From NCBI RefSeq assembly GCF_030867095.1, contig NC_081825.1:46056501-46120500 (forward strand): a stretch of DNA of 64,000 nucleotides, read 5' to 3'. The translations under genes and the position numbers were made by a program. Source of the stretch: Alligator mississippiensis (Eukaryota > Chordata > Crocodylia > Alligatoridae). The notes below the pieces were generated by a model. The model worked only from the letters and a program-made list of their open reading frames with translations, did no database searches and had not been told where the DNA came from. Below are positions 11,801 to 22,757 of the stretch, piece by piece (the stretch's first letter is position 1; the number at the start of each line of letters is the position of its first letter).

Positions 11801-13345
11801 ACCTTGGTGCCACACACTTCATACATACATATACATATACACATACTACAAATAAATATATGTTTGTACAATCAGAACTAGAATTTAAATGCACGTTTAT
11901 ACTAACTTGATCAAGCTAGATCAAGGGTACGTGTTTTCTGCAAGAAGCCATTCAAGAGGAAACCCTAATCTGGGGCAAACTTGTCTAGTACTGGTAGACT
12001 AGAAAACCAGGATAAAGTTGTCTATGCTGAAAACAGCAGTGCATTGTAAAAATACCTGAGTTAGATAAATAAGCTAGCAGGTGCTAGAAACAATTTAGAC
12101 ATGGCAGCAAGGACCTCAGTATGGGCTAATTTACCCTATTTCTCAGCATGATAAAATTATCCTATGTTATGTGCCACACTGCTAGACTCCTAGCATCTGG
12201 GCTAGGTCCATTAAAGCTAACTTGGGTACTGAAATACTGCACTGCAAGCTGCCATGTAGACATGCTGTATGTAAATTTTATAAAACTCTATGGACTACTT
12301 ATCTTCATACTGCCTTAGATGCTCTAGGGTCTCATTTGGGAGATGTTTTCATTGACTGCAAATAAAGTTATTATGTGCTTATCAGTTATCACCTCTGAAA
12401 AGCAACCACTCTGGGATTCCTTTTATTTTTCTTTTATCTTGTAGATGACCAAGTGAACTTGCCTGAAGAGGTTTGGTTCTTACTGGCTAGATAACCTTTG
12501 ACTGGATGGATAACTAATGAAAGATAATAGGATTTCATGTAACCATTTGCTACTTAGATTTTTTTTTTAAATGAGTTGTGCTCAGATTTCTGATTAAAAT
12601 CTCAGGATGTTTAAATTATTCTTCTGTAATCAGCAGTAGTCCCTTGATATGAGAATGACAGTCTTTCAGGAAATAGGAAGTCATCAATGAGTCCATAGAG
12701 GACTGAGGAGGCAGACCTGAGATCTGAATGTTCAAGTGCAGACACGGCAAATAGTTCTGAGAAGAAGTAGATGCTGGTGACATTGAGTTGCAGCCCTTTC
12801 CCTTTTTCTCCCCCATTTATTCAATCCCATACTGAGACAAGCTTGCTCAGTGTGCCTTGTCATATATTATGGTCTCACTGGGGATAATTCATTGCTTAAG
12901 GATGAAGAAAGAATCTTCTTTAGTATAGTATATTAGGAATTAAAGAAATTCATTTTTTATGCTTAGTGAATTGTACGTGGCTCCTACAGAGAGCTAGATC
13001 CAATCAGAAATATTAACTCTGATAGGAAAATGCCATTTCAGTGGAGAGTTTTTTTTCATGGAATCATATGGATGTCAAGCAAATTTGGTATTGAAAGATA
13101 ATTCGGAAAATCTTTTTCATAGAAGTGAAAAAATGCATGTTTCAAAATAAATGTTATTTTATTTAAATAATATAAATCTGTAAAGGATCAAAATCAATAT
13201 GAAAAGTTTCAAATATCAAAATCAAATTAAATAATATTCATATTACATTATTTGTTTCCATATGCTTTATCTCTAAAAAAAAATTCTAAATTTGATTTTT
13301 CATCCCAGGTTGTTGTTTGTTTTTTTTTTTTTTTATTTCTCATTT
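11801..13345. other. AT-rich background
   Basis: No gene or well-classified repeat. The T-run and CATTTTTACAG at about 13317-13352 look like a splice acceptor, but no exon-like frame follows. Confidence 0.35.
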
Positions 13346-13349
13346 TTAC

Positions 13350-14000
13350 AGGATGGAACACTGATTTGCAACCAGGTTTATTGAAGTTACATATAGTGAA
13401 GTTCCATATATGGTTGCAAGTTGGGCTCGGGCCAGATAGGATCTATTGCACTCCACACCAGGCTGGGTCAGCACCCAGCCTTCCCCCACCCAACCCGCAA
13501 CCTCACTCAAACTCCTTAAATAGCCCTCTAGCCCAAGTAATTGCCAAACCCTGCCTGGGACACACATGAGCAGGGTGTGCTCAGCCAAGAAAACGGGATG
13601 GGTCTGTTGCTGGGTGGGGAGCAGCAGCAGGGAGTAGGGCAGGTAGGTGGGGCTGAGACAGGGGCTGGGATCAAGGGGCAGTCACAGAGTTGGGCTATTG
13701 CTATAGCAGACCATGGCTATGATCACCCTAAGATTCTGGCTCCAGCCCGAGCCACCCTCCTGCTCCTAGCCACTGTTTCCTGATCATCCACAGCCTCATC
13801 CAATCCACCTGGCTGAATGGGCTCTGCCTTGCCTAAATGTGCCTGTCATGAAAACCTTGCTGTCCACATGGCTGCTTCATCTGGAATCTGTGGATTGGTC
13901 TAGTAATCTACCACTTAGGGAGTTTTGGTGGGCTGTTGCAGGTTGGTGGGGGGAGGAATGCTGACCCAGCCAACAAAAGTTCACCAAAACTATATATATA
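13350..14000. repeat. Unclassified GC-richer interspersed sequence
   Basis: A sharp rise in GC against AT-rich flanks suggests an inserted repeat. It ends with ATCTACCACTTAGGGAGTTT and a small inverted pair (GTTTTGGTGGGCTGTTG / CAACAAAAGTTCACCAAAAC). The family is not recognised and no target duplication was found. The 105- and 80-codon frames inside show no domain. Confidence 0.35.
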
Positions 14001-14640
14001 AAATCCAAACAAATGGGAATAACTTGAAGCAGCATTTCTTACTTTACTTTTTACTTTAAAAATCAAAAGAAATTGTGAAATTTTTTATTTGGTGCTTTCA
14101 ATTTGCAATTAATAATATCCTTGACTTTCTACAGGATGGGAAGTAGAGAACTAGTATGGGAGTAGATTCATTTACAGAAAAAGACAATCTTAATGGGGAA
14201 CTAATCTAATGTTATATGTAAATATTTAGGGATGTAGTGAAACTAAACATCCAAATGCAAAAAGGTTCCTAGGCAATAAAGCAAGTCCTAAGTCCAACAT
14301 TGCAACATAAACTTTTTCTGCCTACTCTCTAGCCATCAAAAGCTCACTAGCTACATTTCTTTTTGTCCTGCAAATTCTGTAAGTAGCTGAATCATGCCTT
14401 CTACCAATGCTAAGAATGTTCCTGTCTGAGAAATAGGGAACTAGATAAATCTTAAGCCATAGATGGAGTAATATTTAAGTCCCCTGAAGGGTCCAAGGCC
14501 ATAAGTATGTTCAGAGCATTCACTGAACATATACAGAGATACTGAGGTCTGAACAAAACACAGCAGCCATGGCCATTTTCATTCAAAAGCAAAGTTCGCT
14601 GACATTGTAGTTATAGTGCTTGCCTTATACTTTAACCATT
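14001..14640. other. AT-rich background
   Basis: Nothing recognised. Confidence 0.4.
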
Positions 14641-16666
14641 TAGGGCACATCCACACATGCAAGCACGTACGCTTACAGCAGCTCAAATAGAAGCAGTGCA
14701 AATTTGAGCTGAAGCTTTTTGTCCCAGTGCATGTGCTTGGACATGCAATTTGTTGTGGAGCAAACTGTGCCACTTGGGGCAAAATAACCCTGCCTGGCTT
14801 CTCCCGGATTTGCAGCCAGGGGAGCTATAGCCTGGGGCCAGCACCTGTGATGTCCCCAGCAATATAAAAAGCTACCCTGTCCTGGCCCCAGCAGTACAAA
14901 AAGCTGCCCTGGCAAGTAGCTCAGGGCTACTTGCTCTCAGGAACTTCTGGGGCTCAGCCAATTGGTACCTGGGGACACTACCCCTTGTGCCAGCTGGACT
15001 GCTGAAGCATCCTTGAGAGTTCCCTGCACCCTTTACCCACTGCATCAGTCTGGCAGTGGGGGCTGCTGCCTGGATATGACCTGCTGTGCACCTGCCAGAC
15101 CAGGATGAAGCATCTGCACCTCTGGGCCAGCTACCAGTGTGTTGTGCCTGCAGGGATGGCTTCTGTGTGGCATTACTGCCATGTGTGCCCCCTGCTTGGC
15201 CAACTGGGCAGGAGGTCAGCCACAGCTAGATGGGTCCAAGGTGCCAACTGGGTCCTGCCACTGGCCTCTCTAGCATGAATTCTGGTGTTTCCTATTGGAA
15301 AACTGAAAAATGCCTGATAAAAAAAAATCCCAAAGCACTCTGTAAAATACCACAAAATCCATGCTCTCCTTCACAATTAAAACAAAAGACCACTATAAAG
15401 AGAGAGAGTGAGAGACAGTTATCAGTTGGGCAATGTTTTAGTGCTATATCTACAGTTTTAAAGTACTGGCTGTTGGGGGGCTACAGCCACACAGGGGTTA
15501 CAGCTCCCCAACAAGGGCGAAATGGCCTCCACAGGAGCTACCACTCCACCCCACAAGGACCACATGCTCCCCTCCAGCCCCCCAATTGCTGCCCCACCTG
15601 ACCCCATCCCCCAACAGCTGCTGCAGCCCCCCCAATGGCTGCCTCACCCAGTCCCACCCCCCACTCCCCCAAACCCCACCATGGCTGCTTCGCCCGACCC
15701 CACTCTCTACTTGCATCCCCTAGGCCTCCATGGCTGCCTCCCCAACCCCAGGCAACAGCACTTAAAAAAAAAAGCCAGAAAAAAAACAGACCCCCCCCAG
15801 AAAAAAAAAGCCTCTACTTACCCCAGGAGCAGGGGTGGGGGAGCTCCACGGCCTCCTGGCAGAGCCTCGTCTGGGGAGAACAGGGCAGGAGGGCCTGGGC
15901 TGGGGTTTCTGGGGCTTTCTGTCTGCCCCCTGCTGTGCGGGCAGGGCCCCAAGTGATCCTGAGGGCAGTGCCAGGGTTTTTTGTTTGTTTTTTTAAGTGA
16001 GCATGCTAGGGTTAGGGGGCAGGAAGCAGAGTTCTTGGGGGCTGGAGGGAATGGGGATGGGCAGGCCAGGGGTTGGAGGGGCTTGCGGGGTAGGTTGGGG
16101 GTGGGGCCAGGCACCATGGGGATCGGGGGGGCTGGGTCAGGCACCTCAGGGATCAGGGGCCTCGGGGGTGGTAGGCAGGGGGTGGGGCCAGGCACTGCAG
16201 GGATTGGGGGGGTCACAGGTGCTGGGGGGAGCTGGGATCGGGCGCCACCAGGATCAGGGGCTTCGGGGGGGTCAGGTAGGGGGGAGTGGCCAGGCAGGGC
16301 AGGGATTGGGGGGCTAGGGGAGTGGACAGAGCTGGCAGGGGTGCCCCCCCATGGTCCCCTCTCCTCTCTTCTAGCCCCTCCCAACCCCTTACCCTTGCTG
16401 CTTCAGCACCAGGGTGAGGGGCCAACCATGAAGATACTCTGGCAGCTAGAGCATCTCACTGGAGGACTCAGCCTCCCGTTTCCTCAAAATGCTCTGCTTT
16501 TTTAAACTTCAGGTTTTTTAGACCCCTGGATATCCAGGGGTCTAATTTTGTCCCTGTGCTGCAAGTTTTCAGCACAGGGAACATTTTTCCATTACCACAT
16601 GTGCCCCTAGCCCCACGTCAAAGTTGAGACAAGAGGCACGTGCACGCTCATCTGGATGCGGCCTTA
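14641..16666. mobile_element. Large non-autonomous TIR element, copy 1 of 3
   Basis: The left end TAGGGCACATCCACACATGC matches the inverse of the right end GCTCATCTGGATGCGGCCTTA. The first 550 bp are clearly alike (roughly 85-90% by eye) to 31245 and, up to a deletion, to 37117. A 30 bp unit carrying TATAAAAAGCT-like boxes is duplicated near 14860-14910. The middle (15470-15760) is C-rich; 16010-16320 is G-rich with repeated GGGGATCGGGGG-like units. The long frames across it (up to 188 codons) follow from base composition, not protein coding. No target duplication could be read. Confidence 0.65.
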
Positions 16667-17273
16667 GTGGTTAAAGTGGTTAACCCAATAGCATTCTCTC
16701 ACCATCTAGGAGAATTCCCTAACAAAAAGTGTGGATGCTGTTTTGAGGAACCTTTCAACCTTCTGTTAAAGCTGGACCTCTGTTCAGCATAGACACAGAC
16801 ATCAAAAAAAGAGATCAGAAAGGAGCCTGACTAAAGCCTTGTGATTAGGCCATGCAGTTGGAAGAATAGGAATCCTGGTGTCTGGGTACGTCATCCCTTA
16901 TCTCTCTCTATATTTTTCATTAACTAGCCTCTGATAAAAACAGATATTACCCTTAGAGCAGAAACCAACATCCAGGAACAGTCCATCAGCCAATTACCCT
17001 AATAACTAGGTTAGTCATGTTTTCTCTTTCTTAATCTCCTTCTGGTTCTATAAATCTTGCATACAGGTCTGCCCTCTAAGTGAATATTCCAACTAATAAC
17101 TCATATATAAAATGGGCAGGACCATTACCTTTGGCAGCTGCATTTTTTAAAACAATCCCACTTGTTTGTTTGTTTTTTAATAATACATTTAAGTACCCTT
17201 TAAAGTGAGTTATAGGTTCTGCCTATCAAGTGGATGGAGGCAGCAAGATCCAAAGCAGGAGAAGAATTTAGAT
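16667..17273. other. Background between transposons
   Basis: No gene or classified repeat seen. Confidence 0.4.
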
Positions 17274-17920
17274 TAGGGTGGGCAAAATATAGCCTGCAGG
17301 CCAGAATTGGCCTGCTGGGCAATTTCTTTCAGCCTGTGGATGCTGACCAATTAATTGTACCCTGCCCAGCCTGTGTACTCCAATCCCATCCTTGTGCATG
17401 CCCAGGGCCCAGGCCCTGGCCAGCATGCACAGCTTCTGGGCAGGGCCGCTGATGTCACTCCTGCAGCCACTGGGGGACCTGGTCAGCTTCTCCAGCCTCC
17501 AGTGGCTCCTGTCCCTGCTACTGTGGTCACTCCAGGCAGCAGGTAGAGAAGCAGTGGTGGTTGGGGGGAAGCTGCAGCAGGGTGGGAGCATAGAGTGTAG
17601 GGCTGGGGCTGGTGGGAGCATGGAGCTTGGGGCCTGGGGCCCAGGCCCTGCACTCAGTGGGAGCGTGGAGCTCAGGCAGGCAGAGTGTGGGTGTGTGGCA
17701 TTTGAAGGGTGTGGGGGGGACCCCCCCTACATGCTTCCCTGGTTCATAGCCCCTGCCACTGACAGCAGCAACAGCTGCCAGTGGACCCTAGGGGGCGCTT
17801 ATGGCTCATGCAGGTGCAGCTGCCCAGTGGCACACAGCTCCAGTCAGTTTCAGGAGCTGCACGTGATGGCAAGAAGTGGAGCTGGGCCATGGCCTGCCTC
17901 TATCATGAGGGATTAGCTAT
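17274..17920 (+). mobile_element. hAT (Charlie-like) left end, right side unresolved
   Basis: The start TAGGGTGGGCAAAATATAGC, then CTGCAGGCCAGAATTGGCC, fits the vertebrate hAT end consensus CAGGGGTGGGCAAACTACGGC(CCGCGGGCC). The following 600 bp is GC-rich and family-unspecific. No matching right end or 8 bp duplication was found, so the element is probably truncated. Confidence 0.5.
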
Positions 17921-17990
17921 ATATATTTCTAATAATTTTAATAGGGGTCTGACCTTTCAAGGTTCTGAGCACTCCGGACATAATGCAATA

Positions 17991-18547
17991 CAGGCAGTCC
18001 ATGGATTTAAGACACAATTGGTTCCTGAAAACCACATCTAAAATCGAAACATTTTAACTTGGAACCGATTTTCCCATAGGAAACGATGTTATAATTGGGG
18101 GATTGGTTCCTGAACCAAGGCCTGATACCCTATTTTCACCAAAAATAACCCAAATTTTGTACTTAATCAATTATAGATGAGTAATATAGATACATTAATG
18201 TAGTTATATTGTAAATGATTTGGAAGGACTTCTTTGAAGTGACTTTGATGGAGTTTTTGAAGGGCTCTTGGTTGGACTTTTTGAAAAGTTTTTGGCTGGA
18301 GTCTTCTCAGGAGTCTTGGCTGCAGGTTTTTCTGGAGTCTTGTCTGCTTTCTTAAAGAAATCCAAAATTTTGGACAAATATTCACCAGGGAGATGGGTGA
18401 CGCAGCAAACTTGCTCATGGTGAGGCATGGCATTGGATCAAGTGGTGTAAATTCAAAACTGACATCAGGAAGTTGAAACCGGTTGTCGATTTATAAACTC
18501 TGTAGGTGCGAAACATAACTTGAAATTTGTAAATCGAGGACTGCTTG
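17991..18547. mobile_element. Tc1/mariner superfamily, Tigger-like non-autonomous element
   Basis: The left end CAGGCAGTCCATGGATTTAA and the inverse of the right end (CAAGCAGTCCTCGATTTACA) form terminal inverted repeats. They are flanked by TA on both sides (17989-17990 and 18548-18549), the target site of this superfamily. ACAATTGGTTCC and ACCGATTTT motifs lie inside the left end. At 557 bp it is far too short for a full transposase. A minus-strand frame with Ser/Pro/Lys repeats lies in the middle. Confidence 0.75.
18204..18428 (-). other. 74-codon frame with TPEK/SPSK repeats in the Tigger-like element
   Basis: The frame starts MPHHEQVCCVTHLPGEYLSK and ends in about 40 residues built from KTPEK, KSPTK, KTPSK and RSPSK units. 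These resemble the S/TPxK motifs of histone H1-like tails, which bind the minor groove of AT-rich DNA. At the DNA level the unit is a decayed AAGACTCCAGAAAA-like repeat, so the frame may simply reflect a minisatellite. No start context or promoter supports expression, and I do not recognise the N-terminal part. Confidence 0.2.
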
Positions 18548-20212
18548 TATAGCATATAAACATATACTTAATTTTAAGGAAGTGAGTAGTCCGATGTTAA
18601 TTAATGGCTCTACTCATATGCTTAAGGTGTATTTTAGGGCTTTGCCTATTAAACACTCTTTTGTGGTTAAACAAATCATCTGAATGGGAAACATTCTTTT
18701 AATTTTAGATGTGCTATTGCAGGGCCATGATTTAAAGCATCATAATCACACCTTGTTCACATTGCAGTATTTTCAGTCATGTCAGCACTTCTCTTACTTT
18801 CAGAGGTTTATAACTTGGTCATAAAATTTTTCCTCAAAGCCATGTATCACAGTACAGAAACATGTTTTCAAATATGCTGTGTTCAAGATTCAGACGTGTA
18901 AACATTTCTTACACCTAACACAATATCTTCAGATACTTTTATTGTCTTCATTCATTTTAGTGATGGAATTATTTGTTTATATTTGGTTCAATAATGCTAA
19001 ATGGAAGAGAATTGTAAATATATTTTGAGAGATTAATTTGTCTTCTTTCGTTTCTGGAATTATATTCAAATCTTACATCTCTTGTCTTTGTAAAGAAAAA
19101 CCCAAACAACCTAATCTGTTTGATTCAGATTTTTGTTTTGTTTTTGCAGTAGAATAATGCTTACATCATTAAGGACTGAGAGATTGAGCGATCTGTGTAT
19201 CTGATTGTTACGGATCTTTTTGTCAAATTGAAATGTTTGCAATGTTTTTAGAAGACTATATCTATATCTATATATATATAATATCTAGCTATATAAATAT
19301 CTAGATACTATATAAAGATCCATAACAATATAAATATGAATTTTCTAAATTATTAAAATTCAATTTTATGTAATTATTTAAAATGCCTTCTATTTTTATC
19401 CCTTGTAAGCTTTCCATATATTTTCATCTGATATTTTGCCACAGAAAAATCAGAAATCTTACATATGAAATAACCAGATAAAAGACCAATAACAAATTAT
19501 AATATTTTTAAAGCTTTCAGAGATTTAGGCACCTGAGTTTCATTTTCAAAATGAATTAGGTAATTAGGCAATATATAAGTATATGTATATGTACACACAC
19601 ACATACATACATATGTATATATATGTATGCATACATATATTCTATACACACACACACACACACATATATATGCATGCGTATACACACACACACATATACA
19701 CATATATATTTATGTATAATTATAAATATATATTCTACACACACTATATATATATGGGTGAGAAATGTTAGTGGCTGAAAAATGTTCCTGTCCCAAATTA
19801 AGGCAAAAAGTCAAAATCTCACAAAAACAAAAAATCAATTAGGATTAATCAATATGTTTCCATTCTGTAATTCTGAACTTTTTCAATTTGAATTTGACTC
19901 CTTTTTATTCAAAATTTTGGATTTTCAATGATAAAAGTTTTTTTTCAAACGAGAAAACAAATTTTTCAAGAAGGAAAAACAAATTGGTTAAAAATTACCT
20001 TAATTTTTTTTCAATTTCAAGGATTTGGCATTATCTACTGAACAAAATATTTAATTGGAAAATTCTCAACCATTTATTTTATGATCAGATCCAGCAAAGA
20101 ATATAGGTACCTAAAATACATTTGAGATACAATTTAGACTTGAAATGATCAACAAAAACCTACCCTTTATGTATCTAATAGGACACAAGTGACTGAGGGG
20201 AAGTTAAACATT
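18548..20212. other. AT-rich background with TA and CA/TA microsatellites
   Basis: Tracts of TA/TATC lie at about 19256-19310 and a long mixed CA/TA/CATA tract at 19571-19757. No gene-like signal; the frames over the tract are dinucleotide artefacts. Confidence 0.5.
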
Positions 20213-20252
20213 ATACTTAGACCATACTAAATCTGTGGAATGTTAAGCAGTG
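20213..20252. repeat. Old repeat, left part, split by solo LTR
   Basis: CTTAGACCATACTAAATCTG and GTTAAGCAGTG here, resumed after the LTR as TTAATGTTAAAACATG (21179 onward), match the uninterrupted sequence at 31190-31243. The family is unknown. Confidence 0.6.
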
Positions 20253-21173
20253 TGTCCCAGGGGAGTGGGGGCACTGGGAGACCCCTGCGGTGGCCAAGGG
20301 GTCTGCTTACCTCCCGCAGGGCCGGAGAAGCCGAAGAAACTCCACGCACCGGCGCTGCCGGCGCGGGTCATCAGCCAGGCGTTTATCCGGCTGCGGCTGA
20401 GCGGCGGGGGCGGGGCACGCCGGCCGGGAGGAACAAAAGGCGGCCCCGCCGAAGCAGCGGGGCGGCTGAAAGGAGAGAGCTGGAGCACAGAGCCCCAGCG
20501 AGCAGGGGATCAGCCGCCACCCACAGAGTGCGGGACGCCGCTGGGTAGAGGCAGAACAGGCTGCAAGCAGCGCAGCGGAGCACCCAGGAGTGAGGAGACA
20601 AGGGGAGAAGTCAGCCCCAGAGGTGGGGCAGCAGCCAGCGGGGAACCCGACACCCGAGGCAGCAGGAGGCGTAACAGCTATCCCGAGAGTGGGGCCAGCT
20701 GTAGCCTGTATTACGGAGCTGACGGCGCAGGTAACTGCGGCCGGGACTATTGGGGAAGCAGAGAGGACGTCTACATCCGAAGGAAGGAGGGATCAGGGCA
20801 GCACCCCCCACTGGGAGAGGCATACCCGGTCCGAAGACCGCCGGTAGTGGCTAGGGTGACCGAGCCGAGAGAGGACGAGACGAGGATGGGTTAGAGGCCA
20901 GGACAGGAAGACCTGAGGTGGCGTATGGCCGGGGTGTAGGGGAGGACGGAGCCCCGAGAGTACCCGCGAAGAGGCGTGCCGGCACCAGGGGATACCCCAA
21001 GGGAAGACCCCCCCACTGAGAGAGTCATCAAAGTCATGGCAGGTGAGTTCTAGGGTCCCCCTTAATACCAGCCGGGGTAAACCCTGGGGCGTACCAACGA
21101 AGCTCGGGGGTGCAAGATCTCGAGTCCGGGCAAAAGCGGAGCGCGAACTCCTAGTCGAACGGAGGCGGGTACA
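20253..21173. mobile_element. Endogenous retrovirus solo LTR (fossil), CpG-rich
   Basis: The unit starts TGTCCCAGGGG and ends GGCGGGTACA. It is flanked by the 5 bp direct repeat CAGTG (20248-20252 and 21174-21178), the classic signature of retroviral integration. A related unoccupied site at 31190 has a single CAGTG at the same point. The 921 bp are strikingly GC- and CpG-rich for this window, including GC-box-like GGGGCGGGG near 20407. Retained CpGs suggest a fairly young insertion. No internal viral region is present, so this is a solo LTR. The orientation was not fixed. Confidence 0.8.
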
Positions 21174-21489
21174 CAGTGTTAATGTTAAAACATGCTGTGA
21201 GTAGTTGCATGTTAAGGGTCTTACCTACATAGCTCTGATTTGCCTTTAGAAGCCTGTTCCATAGAGATGTGGCTAGGGATCAGAACACCTGAGTTTGAGC
21301 ATTGCTCCGGGTTGTGGGGGAAGTTCAGTGTGGTACATTCCGGGATGCTGGAGGACTGCAAATTACTCATACTCTATGGCTAGCCTATTCTGTGGCTGAA
21401 GGGCCTGAATGTTGAGTTGGGACCCCAAAGACTAGCAGTTCAAGTGTGGGTTCTGGGAAGTAATTTTAAATTTCAACTTATTGCCAATG
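21174..21489. other. Right flank of the LTR; right part of old repeat, then background
   Basis: Positions 21174-21200 continue the old repeat interrupted at 20252. The rest holds no gene or recognised family. Confidence 0.4.
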
Positions 21490-22245
21490 ACCAGGAAACC
21501 AGGAAACAGGGTAAGCAGTTTTCAGGCAGTTGCTGGAGGCAACAGGAAGAAGGGGGAGAGAAACTGGGCACCAGATTCTGCCCAGGAAAGGTAAATGATC
21601 CAGCTGTCTATATCTTTGGTTTGCTGAGTGTTTGTTTGGTGAGTTCTGTGTCTGGGGCGGGGGGGGGGGGGAGCAATCTGAGAAGCTGGCAGTGATTTCT
21701 GATTGTTGAGTGATTGCTAAGTGATTGCTGCGTGGGCCTGGCAGAAGGTCTAACAAGGGGGTTGAATCAGTTCAGGCCCAGCAGGGTATAAAAGGAGACT
21801 CCCCAGGCCCCCAGGGAACCAGTGAGTGAACAGGGTAACCAGTTTGCAGGCAGTTCAGAAGCCAGTTCATGGGTCCTCCTCACCTTTTTTGAGGGGCAAA
21901 TCTTTCACTTTGGCATGCAGAAGCAAGAAAAAAAAGGAATCCTTTGGAGCCAATGAGAAATAAACAGGCCGGTTCTAGGTGAGCTCTCTAGGGAAGGTCT
22001 GCTTGGCAGAAGAACAGTAAGAGAAAGAAGGCAGATTAAGTGGCCTGAGGAAATGGCTGGTGGACATCGCAATGCCAGAGCCACTGCCACTGCCTCTGCT
22101 TGCACCTGTGAGGCTTCTGTCCAGGAAGGACTGCTAATCATGGATGCTTCCACCCAGGTCCAGGTTTGGCGCTGTGAGGACTGTGGCTTGCAAGTTCCTT
22201 CCAGTGATGACCAGGTTAGGGAGTGCCATCAATCTATTCCTCTAT
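21490..22245 (+). mobile_element. Probable CR1 5' region: promoter-like repeats and ORF1 start
   Basis: An ACCAGGAAACAGGGTAAGCA-like stretch near 21495 recurs near 21818 (ACAGGGTAACCAGTTTGCAG), about 325 bp later, like a duplicated 5' UTR unit. GGGTATAAAAGG near 21786 is TATA-like. A frame from 22053 to 22247 reads MAGGHRNARATATASACTCE, then ...DASTQVQVWRCEDCGLQVP, with a CxxC pair reminiscent of CR1 ORF1 N-termini. The match is from memory of the family. A retained LINE 5' end without its 3' half is unusual. Confidence 0.4.
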
Positions 22246-22529
22246 AAAGGGAGACAATCATATAATATATATTTGTCCAGAAGGGTTGACAAATGCATCT
22301 GCTTTACTCCTTCCTGCACACCATAGTCAAATGATATTAGCATAGTTTCAATGAAACCAACTGAGCTCTACTGAAGGTGTGACCCACTGTATTTAATTTT
22401 AAAAGGTCTCTTTCACATGTACCTTCAAACAATTAAAAAAAAAAACCTCTGGCAATTTCCCCTCGATAAAACATTTTGCTATTGTCTCCTGTCAGGCTCA
22501 CCAGTGAAGAATGATATTACAACAATAAT
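22246..22529. other. AT-rich background
   Basis: Nothing recognised. Confidence 0.4.
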
Positions 22530-22757
22530 TTGCAGTACATCTACATATCCCCCTGACTGCACAGTAACTGCCATTACTGTGCAGTTCCACTGGCACACAG
22601 GTCATTTTTGATACTACCATGCAGTAGCAACCAGCTACTTACTGCACAGTAGCTCACTGATATTGCACAGTAGCATCAGCGTCACAGTTTCTGCCCACCA
22701 AAGCTACGTTACTGTAGCTTATTGCTATGGCGCCATAGTGTATCTTGTAGACGCTCC
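22530..22757. mobile_element. Small TIR element related to 3279
   Basis: The left end, AGTACATCTACATATCC, is loosely inverse to the right end, GTATCTTGTAGACGCTCCC. The interior has repeated ACTGCACAGTA motifs and GCTACGTTACTGTAGC, close to the GCTACGTCACTATAGC motifs of the 3279 element. The ends are decayed. Confidence 0.45.

Noticed and set aside
13317-13360. Splice-acceptor-like pyrimidine run ending in CATTTTTACAG
   Set aside because: No exon-like open frame or donor follows, and T-runs ending in ACAG are common by chance here.
15818-16384. 188-codon Pro-rich minus frame, with overlapping 174- and 144-codon plus frames
   Set aside because: All lie in the skewed C-rich/G-rich middle of the 2 kb transposon. 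Several frames are open at once and the peptides are low-complexity.
19497-19771. Several 60-70 codon frames rich in Cys/Val/Tyr/Ile
   Set aside because: They are translations of a CA/TA microsatellite.
20250-20894. 214-codon plus-strand frame in GC-rich DNA, with a CpG island and an ATG followed by a donor-like GTGAGT near 21035
   Set aside because: The segment is a solo LTR with TGT...ACA ends and CAGTG duplications. GC-rich DNA has few stops, and the protein has no recognisable domain.
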